A stretch of 11,805 nt of DNA from contig CAZTME010000031.1 of assembly GCA_964614795.1 (NCBI GenBank), forward strand, positions 1 through 11,805, written 5' to 3'. The translations under genes and the position numbers were made by a program. A model generated the notes under the pieces. The model was not told the DNA's origin, ran no database searches, and worked only from the letters and a program-made list of their open reading frames with translations. This document shows, piece by piece, positions 1-7,100 of the stretch. The DNA comes from CAZTME01 sp964614795. Its GTDB lineage: Bacteria > Patescibacteriota > Microgenomatia > UBA1400 > PJMF01. The first letter of the stretch is position 1. Each line of letters starts with the position of its first letter.

Positions 1-1544
1 GGTAATTTGAAATAAGTGTGATCCTCAATTTGGTTGATCGAAAAATTTTCACTGATGACTCTTTGCGAATCATATTCACTCGAATTTAAAGTATAAAGGA
101 GATACCAAAGAAAAAATCTGCCATCTCCAATATCGGCGTACGATATGGCATGATTATATTCGTTTCGCAGGTTCTTGATTGCCAATGCCACCTCTTTGTA
201 ACCTCCTTGCCACTCACTGACGCTAAGTGTTGGGTAAACCCAATGATACACATAACTAAATCTCACCAGACAAAGAATATTAAAAAACAAGATGACAAAA
301 CCAAGCCGGCGAATAATTTTTGATTGATTGATAAAAAAAGACGCTAAACCAAAACCTAGAATAATGGCAAAAGGCATCATGGCGTTAAGACTTCTTAAGG
401 CATGAGGTGTGGTGGTGGGAATGCTGGCGGGAACAAGAGCCAACAGCCACCAAGCAAGTAAGAACCATAAAGTAGATTTTTGTTTAAGCCAAAGTTGATA
501 TAAACCAATCAATAAAAGAGGAATCATCGCCACATAACCCAAACCAAAAACAGTGGTGCCATGACGTAAATTTTCATCACCACTAAAAAATAAATAATTA
601 ATGGAAAGATGATCGCTTAAATTACCCAAAAATGCTTTGAGTTGTAATAAGTGGCGATGAGAAAAAACTCTGTCTACTCTGTCGTTGCCGGAAACTTCTC
701 TTAAAACATTTTGCTCTTGAATAAAAGGCTCACTTGTCAATAACGACTCACTACTTAAGCGAATTTGTTCACCAGCTGAGTACCATGATGAGTTAATCAT
801 TAAATTAATGGCCACAATTACCAACACCAAAGAAAGCAAACAAAAAATAGCATACTTGATCATTACTTTTTGATACTTTTTTGGTTTTGTCAAAATTTGA
901 GATACTTTTTGGCGATGCTGCCATATCAGCCAGGCTAAAGCCAAAACTGAAAGCAATGGCCAAACAAAACGGGCGGAGTAATAGGTATAAATGCTTATTG
1001 ATCCAAGTAGACTGGCCAATAATATGAAGCTTGGTTTTTTATCAACATTTAGAAAAAAATATATGGATAAAGCAATAAAAAACTGTGCCAAATGTCCTTC
1101 AAAAGCGGTGTGAGAAAACATGATTGACCAAGGTAAAATTGCCAAAACAAACATGCTGCTCAATTGAGCAATTTGTCGATGACGATGAGATTGTGAGGCT
1201 AATAATTTATAAGTTAACGCACCAATCACTATCACCGAAAAAACTCCGGCCAGAGCCGATACTAAGCGAATTTGTACTTCTACCGAAACAGGTATGTAGG
1301 TAAATGGGATAGAAAACCAAATATAAACCGGTAGTTTGTAATCCCCATATGATGGAAAGATTGCAGTTAAACCGCTTAAACCGTGCATGTCTTCACCCGT
1401 TTGAGCAAGTAAGCGCGCATCGACCGCCATTGCTGCTTCATCCCAATAGAGTGAGGTTGGAGTTAATCCCAGTCCCCAAAATCTTAGAACAATGGCCAGT
1501 ATGACTATGGAAATCCAGAGAAGCTTAAATTTAGTTAATGACAT
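1..1544 (-). CDS. GT-C membrane glycosyltransferase, ArnT/PMT-like (partial, runs off left edge)
   Basis: I translated this frame by hand from ATG at 1544 leftward. It stays open for 514 codons to the edge, so the C-terminus is missing. The protein is polytopic, with a first membrane helix at about residues 8-25 followed by an extracytoplasmic loop reading LYWDEAAMAVDARLL, then QTGEDMHG. In GT39/GT83-type GT-C enzymes the Asp-Glu pair of this loop (here D35-E36) holds the likely catalytic acidic residue, and the sugar donor is a polyprenyl-phosphate sugar. Later landmarks are a TYYSAR segment, a GDENLRHG loop and PASIPTTTPHALR. All three have counterparts in the upstream neighbour, so the two are tandem paralogues. 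The start overlaps the end of that neighbour by 14 bp, with no clear Shine-Dalgarno, which suggests translational coupling. The acceptor (lipid, glycan or protein) cannot be told from the sequence. Confidence 0.85.
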   Translation of the reverse strand, partial: MSLTKFKLLWISIVILAIVLRFWGLGLTPTSLYWDEAAMAVDARLLAQTGEDMHGLSGLTAIFPSYGDYKLPVYIWFSIPFTYIPVSVEVQIRLVSALAGVFSVIVIGALTYKLLASQSHRHRQIAQLSSMFVLAILPWSIMFSHTAFEGHLAQFFIALSIYFFLNVDKKPSFILLASLLGSISIYTYYSARFVWPLLSVLALAWLIWQHRQKVSQILTKPKKYQKVMIKYAIFCLLSLVLVIVAINLMINSSWYSAGEQIRLSSESLLTSEPFIQEQNVLREVSGNDRVDRVFSHRHLLQLKAFLGNLSDHLSINYLFFSGDENLRHGTTVFGLGYVAMIPLLLIGLYQLWLKQKSTLWFLLAWWLLALVPASIPTTTPHALRSLNAMMPFAIILGFGLASFFINQSKIIRRLGFVILFFNILCLVRFSYVYHWVYPTLSVSEWQGGYKEVALAIKNLRNEYNHAISYADIGDGRFFLWYLLYTLNSSEYDSQRVISENFSINQIEDHTYFKL

Positions 1545-3297
1545 AAAGAGTAAATTTTTGCATATTTAATTTATCCGTTACATCGAATTTTTCTATGGCA
1601 AGATTGTGATTGAAGTTTTGCGCCTGCCTATCACTTAAAACCAAAATGGATTTTTGAAGATCGTTGGGAAGAGAATCGAAAACGTGAACATTTTGAAAAA
1701 CTGTTAGCTCACCCCTTTGATCTTTTTCTTGCGCTTCAGTTTGAACTGATTCAGGATCGATTTTGCCAAAAAAGAAGTAGTACATTAATGGTCTACCTCC
1801 TTCTCTGGAGAGTAGTATCCGATGTTCCGGATACACCTTTTGTAAGGCGATTACTTTTTCAACCATTTCTTGATTACCTGTTTGCCAAACACTTGTATAT
1901 CGTGTTGGATAAACTTGAGTGTAAAACCACCAAAAACCACTCCATTGAAACAAAATCAATGAGAAAACGATGAGTGACGGCGCGAATCTTCCTATGACAA
2001 CCATTCGATTTTTTGCGAACTTAAGCCACAAACTGGAAAAAAATTGGGCCACTTGCCAGTAACCGGTGGCGACAAAAGTAATAAGCACGGGAGAACCAGC
2101 TAAAATTCTTAAGGCATGGGGAGCATCTTTGGTGATGCTGGCCGGTAAAATTGCCACGGCAAGCCACCAGAACAAAAAGAAAAAATAACGCCTTTTATTT
2201 TGCCAAAACCAAATTGAACCAACGATCATAGCAAGAGCATCTGTCCAGAATAGCAAAGCAGTGTAACCTGAGGAATGTCGAGGATTTATATCACCTTCAA
2301 CAAACAAAAATCGGGGGGATAAATGAATAAAAAATGTATCTACGATTTTTTGAATTGTAATAATATAAGGATGAAAAATTTTACTATCTATCCAGGTGAG
2401 TTCGCCGGCTTCCTGAAGTTCTAAACTCCTTTCTAATATTGGTGCTGTGTTAATAAAAGTAGTCTCTTGAGAGCGTTGAGACACTGCCGGGGAAAATACG
2501 TTAGCCAGAATCGGCCAAAAAGAGAAAAGAAAAAAAACAAGCCAAATGGTAATTGGAAAGATAATTTTTTTTCTAAAATCTTTGGTTTTCCATAAATTTA
2601 AAAAGCGATTCAAAAATGAAAGAGTCTTGTTTTTAGAATGATTTGAAAAAGTCTGATTTTGAAGATATTCGGTGAAAAGAAGTACAAGCAGACCAAAAAA
2701 AATGAGTGGGGCAGTGGCGCGCGCGGAGTGGTAGGTATAGGTAGCCAAGACTAAAAAACCCGTGCCAATTAAACCACCCGGGAGAGTCAGCCAAAATTGA
2801 CGCGCGCGCCAACTGCCCCACAAGACAACAACTCCGGCCAAAATCAAACTGGTTGCCAAATTGCTTTCCCAGGCGGCACGACTAAAAAAAATCAACCAAG
2901 GACTAAAAACACTCACGATTGCCACCCACCGCCAAGAGATCTTCAATAATCTAGCCAATATTATTAAATTGATAATGATAAAAATGCCGGCTAAAGCTGA
3001 AGGTAATCTAATACTCCAGACACTTAAATCAAAAATGGCCAAACTTGGCAAAGTGGCGTAGGCATAACCGGTGGGTTTGAAATCCCCAAAGGATTCAAAT
3101 GCCAAAATCGGCCAAGTTTGGCCATGATGATCTTTGCCGGTTTTCAAAAGTGAGTATGCATCATAACCAACCGCCACTTCTTCTTCATAAGGAGCAACCG
3201 GCAATGCATCCAATTTCCATAATCGAGTTAGAAAAACAAAAAAAGTCACAAAAACTAAGAAAAGAATAAAAAATATTTGTTGATTAAAGTGTTTCAT
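1531..3297 (-). CDS. GT-C membrane glycosyltransferase, ArnT/PMT-like (paralogue of the next gene)
   Basis: A complete 588-residue protein with one N-terminal helix (about 7-25) and many later hydrophobic segments. The first outer loop reads PYEEEVAVGYDAYSLL then KTGKDHHG, at about residues 36-59. This is the signature loop of ArnT/PMT-like GT-C enzymes, which transfer sugars from polyprenyl-phosphate donors on the outer face of the membrane. It aligns with the downstream paralogue through this loop, RLPSALAG, PWLIFFSRAAWES, TYTYHSAR, VEGDINPRHS and PASITKDAPHALR. The position matching the paralogue's WDE aspartate is a glutamate here (E39), which is conservative but unusual. The ATG follows the stop of the upstream gene directly (TAAATG), and AAAGAG just before it can act as ribosome binding site. 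It is the middle gene of a three-gene operon. The family call is firm; the acceptor is unknown. Confidence 0.88.
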   Translation of the reverse strand: MKHFNQQIFFILFLVFVTFFVFLTRLWKLDALPVAPYEEEVAVGYDAYSLLKTGKDHHGQTWPILAFESFGDFKPTGYAYATLPSLAIFDLSVWSIRLPSALAGIFIIINLIILARLLKISWRWVAIVSVFSPWLIFFSRAAWESNLATSLILAGVVVLWGSWRARQFWLTLPGGLIGTGFLVLATYTYHSARATAPLIFFGLLVLLFTEYLQNQTFSNHSKNKTLSFLNRFLNLWKTKDFRKKIIFPITIWLVFFLFSFWPILANVFSPAVSQRSQETTFINTAPILERSLELQEAGELTWIDSKIFHPYIITIQKIVDTFFIHLSPRFLFVEGDINPRHSSGYTALLFWTDALAMIVGSIWFWQNKRRYFFFLFWWLAVAILPASITKDAPHALRILAGSPVLITFVATGYWQVAQFFSSLWLKFAKNRMVVIGRFAPSLIVFSLILFQWSGFWWFYTQVYPTRYTSVWQTGNQEMVEKVIALQKVYPEHRILLSREGGRPLMYYFFFGKIDPESVQTEAQEKDQRGELTVFQNVHVFDSLPNDLQKSILVLSDRQAQNFNHNLAIEKFDVTDKLNMQKFTLYVIN

Positions 3298-5160
3298 TTA
3301 CTCTTTCAACTTGTCGATCATTTCCAATTGCTTTTGCGATTTATTTTTGTTTGTATGATTTTCTTTAACTGCGGTGTAAAAAATGTAAACGATAAAAAGA
3401 AAGATCGAGATAGCGGTTAATATATCCGCAATTAATAAAACATCGTTTCGACCAAACCAAAGACTGACTAATGAATTGCCGGCTGGTACTTCAACCGTAA
3501 CTTGAGCATTTTCACCATTAATGATTTGAGTAGATTCACCATTGATTTGTGCTTGCCAACCTGGAAAATAGGATTGATGAATGGATAGCAAACTTGGTTT
3601 GCTAGCATTCACGTTAATTATCCACGCAAACGAATTGGCTTCCAAAATATTCGCTTCACAATCCTCATGGCATAAGACTTTGCGAAATGCTAATTTGTCA
3701 CTAATCAATTTCTCATCTAGCACCACCTCTGTTTCGGATTTTGGAGCAGTGACGTTAACTGGCAAGTAATCGGCCAAAATGCCACTTAAACTGACGGCAA
3801 TATGTTCTGGAGAGTAAGCGTAAAGTTTAGAATCATTTTCCAACCATTTTTCCGGCACGAAAAATTTCGCTTGAAAGAGTGCTAGCACAAATAGCACCAA
3901 CCACACAGCCATCGTGATTTTTTTTATTTGCCACTTAAAATTCTGAAAACCAAAATGCCACCAGACTGCCGTTAAACCAATAAAGGGTGTGGCGATGGTT
4001 AAGAAACGCCAAGGAAATTGGGCATATTCAAGAATCGGTAACCACGACCAAACCGTGGCTGAGCGTTGCAAAGTGAGGAATAAAGCCAATATTGCTAATC
4101 CTGTCAGAATTAAATAAACGCTCCAATTTTTTTTAAATCCTTCAATTTCTGACTTCTTAATTTTCTTGAGTGCGATTTTAATAATTAGGCCAACAAAAAC
4201 CAAGCCACTCAAGCCAACACCGAGTAGTTGAGTGGTGCCTAGTCCAAATGAAATATCGTCCTCTGGTCCCCAAGCGGAGCCGCCAAATTGCCAAGACGTA
4301 TCAAAAAATTGACGAATATAGAGGAAATGTAAGTGATATTGGAAGTAATCACCTAAAATGTAGGTATCAAGTTGAGAATAATCCTTCAGAAGAATGGCCG
4401 GTAACCAATAAAATGCGCTAAGACCTAAGGCTAATAAACCGGCAATCAAGCCTTGAGTAATGATCACTTTAATCATGGCTAAAGTTAGGCTTTTTTCGGC
4501 AAAGCGCCACTGCCAAAAAAGTAAACCCAAAGCAAACAAGGCAATAAATGGCGCACCCAACATGAAAGTGAGGTTATGACTTAACATCATGCCTGTCAAA
4601 CCCAGAGTTAAAATCAGCCAACCCCAGTGGTGGCGCCTAACTAACCAAACTAGTCCAAGCAGTGAGACAATGAAAAAAGCCATCCCCCAACCTTCGGAAA
4701 ATGCCCCACGCACAAAAAAATTCACAGCTCTGTAGGGAGCAAGCACGATCATGGCGCTGGCTAAGACTGCCATCCAAGCGGGTAACCACGAGCGAGCTAA
4801 GTAATAACCAGCGATGAGCGTGATTATTGTAGGTATGATCACGAGTGATTTGACCGCCCACTCCATGGGAAGACCTAAATTAAATAAACTCGCCCCCGCG
4901 TAGTAGGGTAAAGGTGCGTAAAAAACAAATATAGGCATGCCTTGCCCGTAGCCAAAATTGGCTGACCAGCGCACTGGCATTTGTCCATCTTGAATACCTC
5001 TGGCCATTTCGGCAATGCGTCCGGCATGCGTGTAGTCGTGAACACGAAAAAAGCCTGGTTTGAATATGGCCCAACTGCCGGCAACAAAAATCAGGACTAA
5101 TGAAAGAACAAATAGCCACTTATTGAGTATATCTGCTTTATTTTTATTAATGCGCCACAT
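3298..5160 (-). CDS. Polytopic membrane protein, 6-pyruvoyl-tetrahydropterin synthase-related / YfhO-like (GT-C type)
   Basis: A 620-residue protein with a first helix at about 13-33, then an outer loop with HDYTHAGR (residues 41-48), GQMPVRWSANFGYGQG (59-74) and FVFYAPLPYY (78-87). This is the pattern of the membrane family annotated as 'PTPS-related', which despite its name is a GT-C-like membrane fold and not a pterin enzyme. Many transmembrane helices follow. A soluble beta-rich module with SYFPGWQ at about 530-536 then precedes a last helix (about 575-596) and a charged Lys-rich tail. The SYFPGW-type module is typical of YfhO-like proteins thought to glycosylate surface polymers. It is the first gene of the leftward operon; the next gene starts directly after its TAA. 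I see no Shine-Dalgarno before the ATG. Its exact reaction is not established. Confidence 0.82.
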   Translation of the reverse strand: MWRINKNKADILNKWLFVLSLVLIFVAGSWAIFKPGFFRVHDYTHAGRIAEMARGIQDGQMPVRWSANFGYGQGMPIFVFYAPLPYYAGASLFNLGLPMEWAVKSLVIIPTIITLIAGYYLARSWLPAWMAVLASAMIVLAPYRAVNFFVRGAFSEGWGMAFFIVSLLGLVWLVRRHHWGWLILTLGLTGMMLSHNLTFMLGAPFIALFALGLLFWQWRFAEKSLTLAMIKVIITQGLIAGLLALGLSAFYWLPAILLKDYSQLDTYILGDYFQYHLHFLYIRQFFDTSWQFGGSAWGPEDDISFGLGTTQLLGVGLSGLVFVGLIIKIALKKIKKSEIEGFKKNWSVYLILTGLAILALFLTLQRSATVWSWLPILEYAQFPWRFLTIATPFIGLTAVWWHFGFQNFKWQIKKITMAVWLVLFVLALFQAKFFVPEKWLENDSKLYAYSPEHIAVSLSGILADYLPVNVTAPKSETEVVLDEKLISDKLAFRKVLCHEDCEANILEANSFAWIINVNASKPSLLSIHQSYFPGWQAQINGESTQIINGENAQVTVEVPAGNSLVSLWFGRNDVLLIADILTAISIFLFIVYIFYTAVKENHTNKNKSQKQLEMIDKLKE

Positions 5161-5170
5161 AATTGAGTTG

Positions 5171-5227
5171 TCACAAAAATAACCTAGTCACAAATTTGCT
5201 AAATTGGTCGCACAAACACCTCACAAA
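5171..5227 (-). repeat. Four TTTGTGA-like repeats in the leader of the leftward operon
   Basis: Read on the minus strand, TTTGTGA occurs at 5227-5221, 5194-5188 and 5177-5171, and a variant TTTGTGC at 5216-5210. They lie between the proposed transcription start and the ATG at 5160. Separately, GAGTTGTC (5165-5172) and GACAACTC (5265-5272) form an 8-bp inverted repeat, one arm of it 11 bp from the start codon. These could be protein or RNA regulatory elements, or chance in AT-rich DNA. Confidence 0.3.
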
Positions 5228-5273
5228 CTCATTTTAATCAAATTAACTCATGTTCTTATTGAGCGACAACTCT

Positions 5274-5303
5274 ATTGTACGCTATTGTCAAAGCTTGCTA
5301 CAA
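5274..5303 (-). promoter_or_regulatory. Candidate sigma-70 promoter for the leftward glycosyltransferase operon
   Basis: On the minus strand, TTGTAG (5303-5298) and TACAAT (5279-5274) are 18 bp apart. Transcription would start near 5267, giving a leader of about 105 nt before the ATG at 5160. The element almost coincides with the rightward promoter, because TTGTA-N18-TACAA is self-complementary. The motif match is visible; its use is inferred. Confidence 0.45.
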
Positions 5304-5304
5304 T
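5275..5304 (+). promoter_or_regulatory. Candidate extended -10 promoter for the rightward epimerase/ABC operon
   Basis: On the plus strand, TTGTAC (5275-5280) lies 18 bp before TACAAT (5299-5304). The -10 is preceded by TGC (5296-5298), which makes an extended -10 element. Start would be near 5311, leaving a leader of about 60 nt that ends with a good ribosome binding site. It overlaps the leftward promoter nearly base for base. Confidence 0.5.
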
Positions 5305-5360
5305 GATCAGAGAGATATGTGCGACAAACCTATTCATATTTTCGCGCAGTAAGTCTAATT

Positions 5361-5366
5361 AAAGGA
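5361..5366 (+). promoter_or_regulatory. Ribosome binding site of the epimerase gene
   Basis: AAAGGA stands 5 nt before the ATG at 5372. It is one of the few clear Shine-Dalgarno sequences in the window and supports this start. Confidence 0.7.
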
Positions 5367-5371
5367 CATTT

Positions 5372-6289
5372 ATGGCTAGAATTATTGTCACCGGTGGATC
5401 TGGTTTTTTGGGTAAACATTTAATTAGAGCTTTATTGGCTCATGGTCACTTGGTCACGAATATTGATTTAAAACCTCATCCCAATTTTCCCACTTTGCAA
5501 TTAAATGTCCTGGATAAAGAAGCAATGTTCTCCCACCTGCGAGAAGCGGATGCTGTTTTTCATCTGGCCAGTTTAATAGAAGCCGGTGAGTCGGTACGAG
5601 AACCCACCAAGTACTTGGAATGGAATGTTCTGGGTACGATCAATGTTTTGGAGGCCATGAGGCAAAACGGCATTCATCATTTTTTGTTTTCCTCAAGCGC
5701 AGCAATTTATGGTGATCCTTTGCGCACGCCCATTCAAGAAGATGACCGTACTTTGCCGGTTAATCCCTATGGAATGACTAAGTTAGCTATGGAAGGGCTA
5801 TTAAGTTCCTATGTCAAAGCTTTTGGCATGACGGGCACGGCTTTGCGTTACTTTAATTTATATGGTCCGGGAGAAGATCACGATCCTGAAACTCATGCCA
5901 TTCCGCGTTTTATTGACCAACTTAAAAATAATCAAGCTTTGACGGTTTATGGTAACGGTTCCCACGTGCGAGATTTTATTTTTATTGATGACGTAGTCAA
6001 GGCACACTTGGTGGCGTTGGAATTTTCTTTCGCACACCCCGGTCAGTATCACTATTTTAATATTTCCACCGGCGTGGGTGAATCGGTGGCGGGCTTAATT
6101 GAGCGCTTGGCAAAAATTATGAATCTTGAACCTAAAATTGATAATTTACCGGAAAGACCGGGTGATCCCCAAACCTTGCTGGCGGATCCTACTAAGGCTA
6201 AGAATATCTTAAATTGGCAAGCGCAAGTAAGTTTAGAAGAAGGACTGCAAAAAACTGTTGTTTCCAGAATCGCTCCCTCCCAGTTGTAG
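5372..6289 (+). CDS. NAD-dependent UDP-sugar epimerase (GalE-like, extended SDR)
   Basis: A 305-residue cytoplasmic extended short-chain dehydrogenase. The N-terminal Rossmann fold carries the NAD-binding GGSGFLG (G8-x-x-G11-x-x-G14). Catalytic positions are visible: the SSS at 107-109 before AAIYGD, and YGMTK with Y133 and K137. Further family marks are RYFNLYGPGEDHDPE (about 169-183) and VYGNGSHVRDFIFIDDV (about 202-218), typical of UDP-glucose/GlcNAc 4-epimerases. At 305 residues it is shorter than the usual 320-340 of GalE but complete. As first gene of an operon with a polysaccharide ABC exporter, it probably supplies an epimerised nucleotide sugar for the exported glycan. Substrate cannot be fixed; a related dehydratase or other 4-epimerase is possible but the GalE type fits best. 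Confidence 0.88.
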   Translation: MARIIVTGGSGFLGKHLIRALLAHGHLVTNIDLKPHPNFPTLQLNVLDKEAMFSHLREADAVFHLASLIEAGESVREPTKYLEWNVLGTINVLEAMRQNGIHHFLFSSSAAIYGDPLRTPIQEDDRTLPVNPYGMTKLAMEGLLSSYVKAFGMTGTALRYFNLYGPGEDHDPETHAIPRFIDQLKNNQALTVYGNGSHVRDFIFIDDVVKAHLVALEFSFAHPGQYHYFNISTGVGESVAGLIERLAKIMNLEPKIDNLPERPGDPQTLLADPTKAKNILNWQAQVSLEEGLQKTVVSRIAPSQL

Positions 6290-6311
6290 TTTTGTTTAAG
6301 CCTAGTATACT
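6284..6311 (+). promoter_or_regulatory. Candidate internal promoter giving a leaderless permease transcript
   Basis: TTGTAG (6284-6289) and TATACT (6306-6311) are separated by 16 bp. Start would fall near 6318, on the second of two adjacent ATG codons (6315 and 6318). No good Shine-Dalgarno precedes either ATG, which makes a leaderless message plausible and would favour 6318 as the true start. The call rests on motif match alone. Confidence 0.35.
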
Positions 6312-6314
6312 TGA

Positions 6315-7100
6315 ATGATGAGTTTGCATAATTCGCCATGGCAGCATTGGTGGGAGTTAACTAGCGAGTTAACCAAGCGTGAAGTCAAACAACGCTACAA
6401 ACAATCCGTTTTAGGTTACGCCTGGGTCATGCTTAACCCTTTTTTTCAAATGTTGGTGATGTCGTTTGTTTTTTCCACTTTATTTCAGGCAAAAAGCGTA
6501 GGCGTGCCTTTTGCCATTTTTCTTTACGCCGGTTTACTGCCCTGGACACTTTTTAGTGCCACTCTTAATAGCGCCACCAATGCTTTAGTGGGTAATGCCG
6601 GTCTACTAACCAAAATTTATTTTCCCAGAGAGATTTTTGTGATCAGTACTTTATTGGCCAAAGTGGTGGATTTTCTCCTGGCAGGCACGGTTTTTGTGGG
6701 GATGTTGGTGTTTTATCAAATTCCTTTCACTTGGATGATGTTGTGGTTTATTCCCATTTTAATTATTCAAAATTTATTCACTTACGGCTTAAGTTTGCTT
6801 ATTGCAGCTTTTAATCTTTTTTATCGTGATATTCAGTACTTAATTACTTTGGTGATCTTAATGTGGTTTTACTTGACGCCAGTTTTGTATCCTGTAGAAA
6901 TGTTTCCTTCGCAGTATCGGTTTATTTTTCAACTCAATCCCATGGCTGTATTTATTAATGCTTACCGCGAAGTCATCTTGAATGGCAATTGGCCAAACTT
7001 TACCAGTCTGGCAATCGGTTTGCTAGTCAGTTTGCTTTTAGTCTTAGTTGCCACTCTTATTTTCAAAAAACTGGAAGGAAGCTTTGCCGATGTCGTCTAG
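6315..7100 (+). CDS. ABC-2 type polysaccharide/teichoic acid export permease (Wzm/TagG-like)
   Basis: A 261-residue integral membrane protein with the standard length and layout of Wzm/TagG/KpsM permeases. An amphipathic N-terminal stretch (ELTKREVKQRYKQSVLGYAW, residues 17-36) leads into the first helix. Hydrophobic segments follow at about 34-56, 66-86, 107-134, 141-167, 173-195 and 230-250. The family motif LNPMAVFINAYREVIL (207-222) is clear. It would move a lipid-linked glycan across the cytoplasmic membrane together with the ATPase encoded next, whose start overlaps its end by 11 bp. Either ATG at 6315 or at 6318 may be the start. It lies 25 bp after the epimerase stop, so it is co-transcribed with that gene, with a possible extra promoter of its own. 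Confidence 0.9.
   Translation: MMSLHNSPWQHWWELTSELTKREVKQRYKQSVLGYAWVMLNPFFQMLVMSFVFSTLFQAKSVGVPFAIFLYAGLLPWTLFSATLNSATNALVGNAGLLTKIYFPREIFVISTLLAKVVDFLLAGTVFVGMLVFYQIPFTWMMLWFIPILIIQNLFTYGLSLLIAAFNLFYRDIQYLITLVILMWFYLTPVLYPVEMFPSQYRFIFQLNPMAVFINAYREVILNGNWPNFTSLAIGLLVSLLLVLVATLIFKKLEGSFADVV
7073..7081 (+). promoter_or_regulatory. Ribosome binding site fixing the start of the ABC ATPase gene
   Basis: The purine-rich GGAAGGAAG lies inside the end of the permease gene, 8 nt before the ATG at 7090. It supports 7090 over the upstream in-frame ATG at 7048, which would overlap the permease by 53 bp, and over the ATG at 7102. Confidence 0.6.

Larger units (their letters stand above)
5263..5329. repeat. 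GCGACAA direct repeats flanking the divergent promoter
   Basis: GCGACAA occurs at 5263-5269 and again at 5321-5327, one copy on each side of the promoter core. A related inverted element, GTCGCACAAAC at 5207-5217, pairs with GTGCGACAAAC at 5319-5329 through GTCGCAC/GTGCGAC. The placement suits operator half-sites, but no regulator is encoded nearby and function is inferred only. Confidence 0.35.

Noticed and set aside
4637..5119. Several 60-80 codon frames within the large membrane-protein genes
   Set aside because: They are shadows in other frames of clearly coding sequence, with no ribosome sites and no family features.
5286..5291. TTGACA on the minus strand as -35 of the leftward operon
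   Set aside because: Although a perfect hexamer, it is only 6 bp from TACAAT and has no -10-like hexamer at 16-18 bp.
7048..7089. Upstream in-frame ATG as start of the ABC ATPase
   Set aside because: It would overlap the permease by 53 bp and add 14 residues not typical of the family, while the ATG at 7090 has a good ribosome binding site 8 nt upstream.
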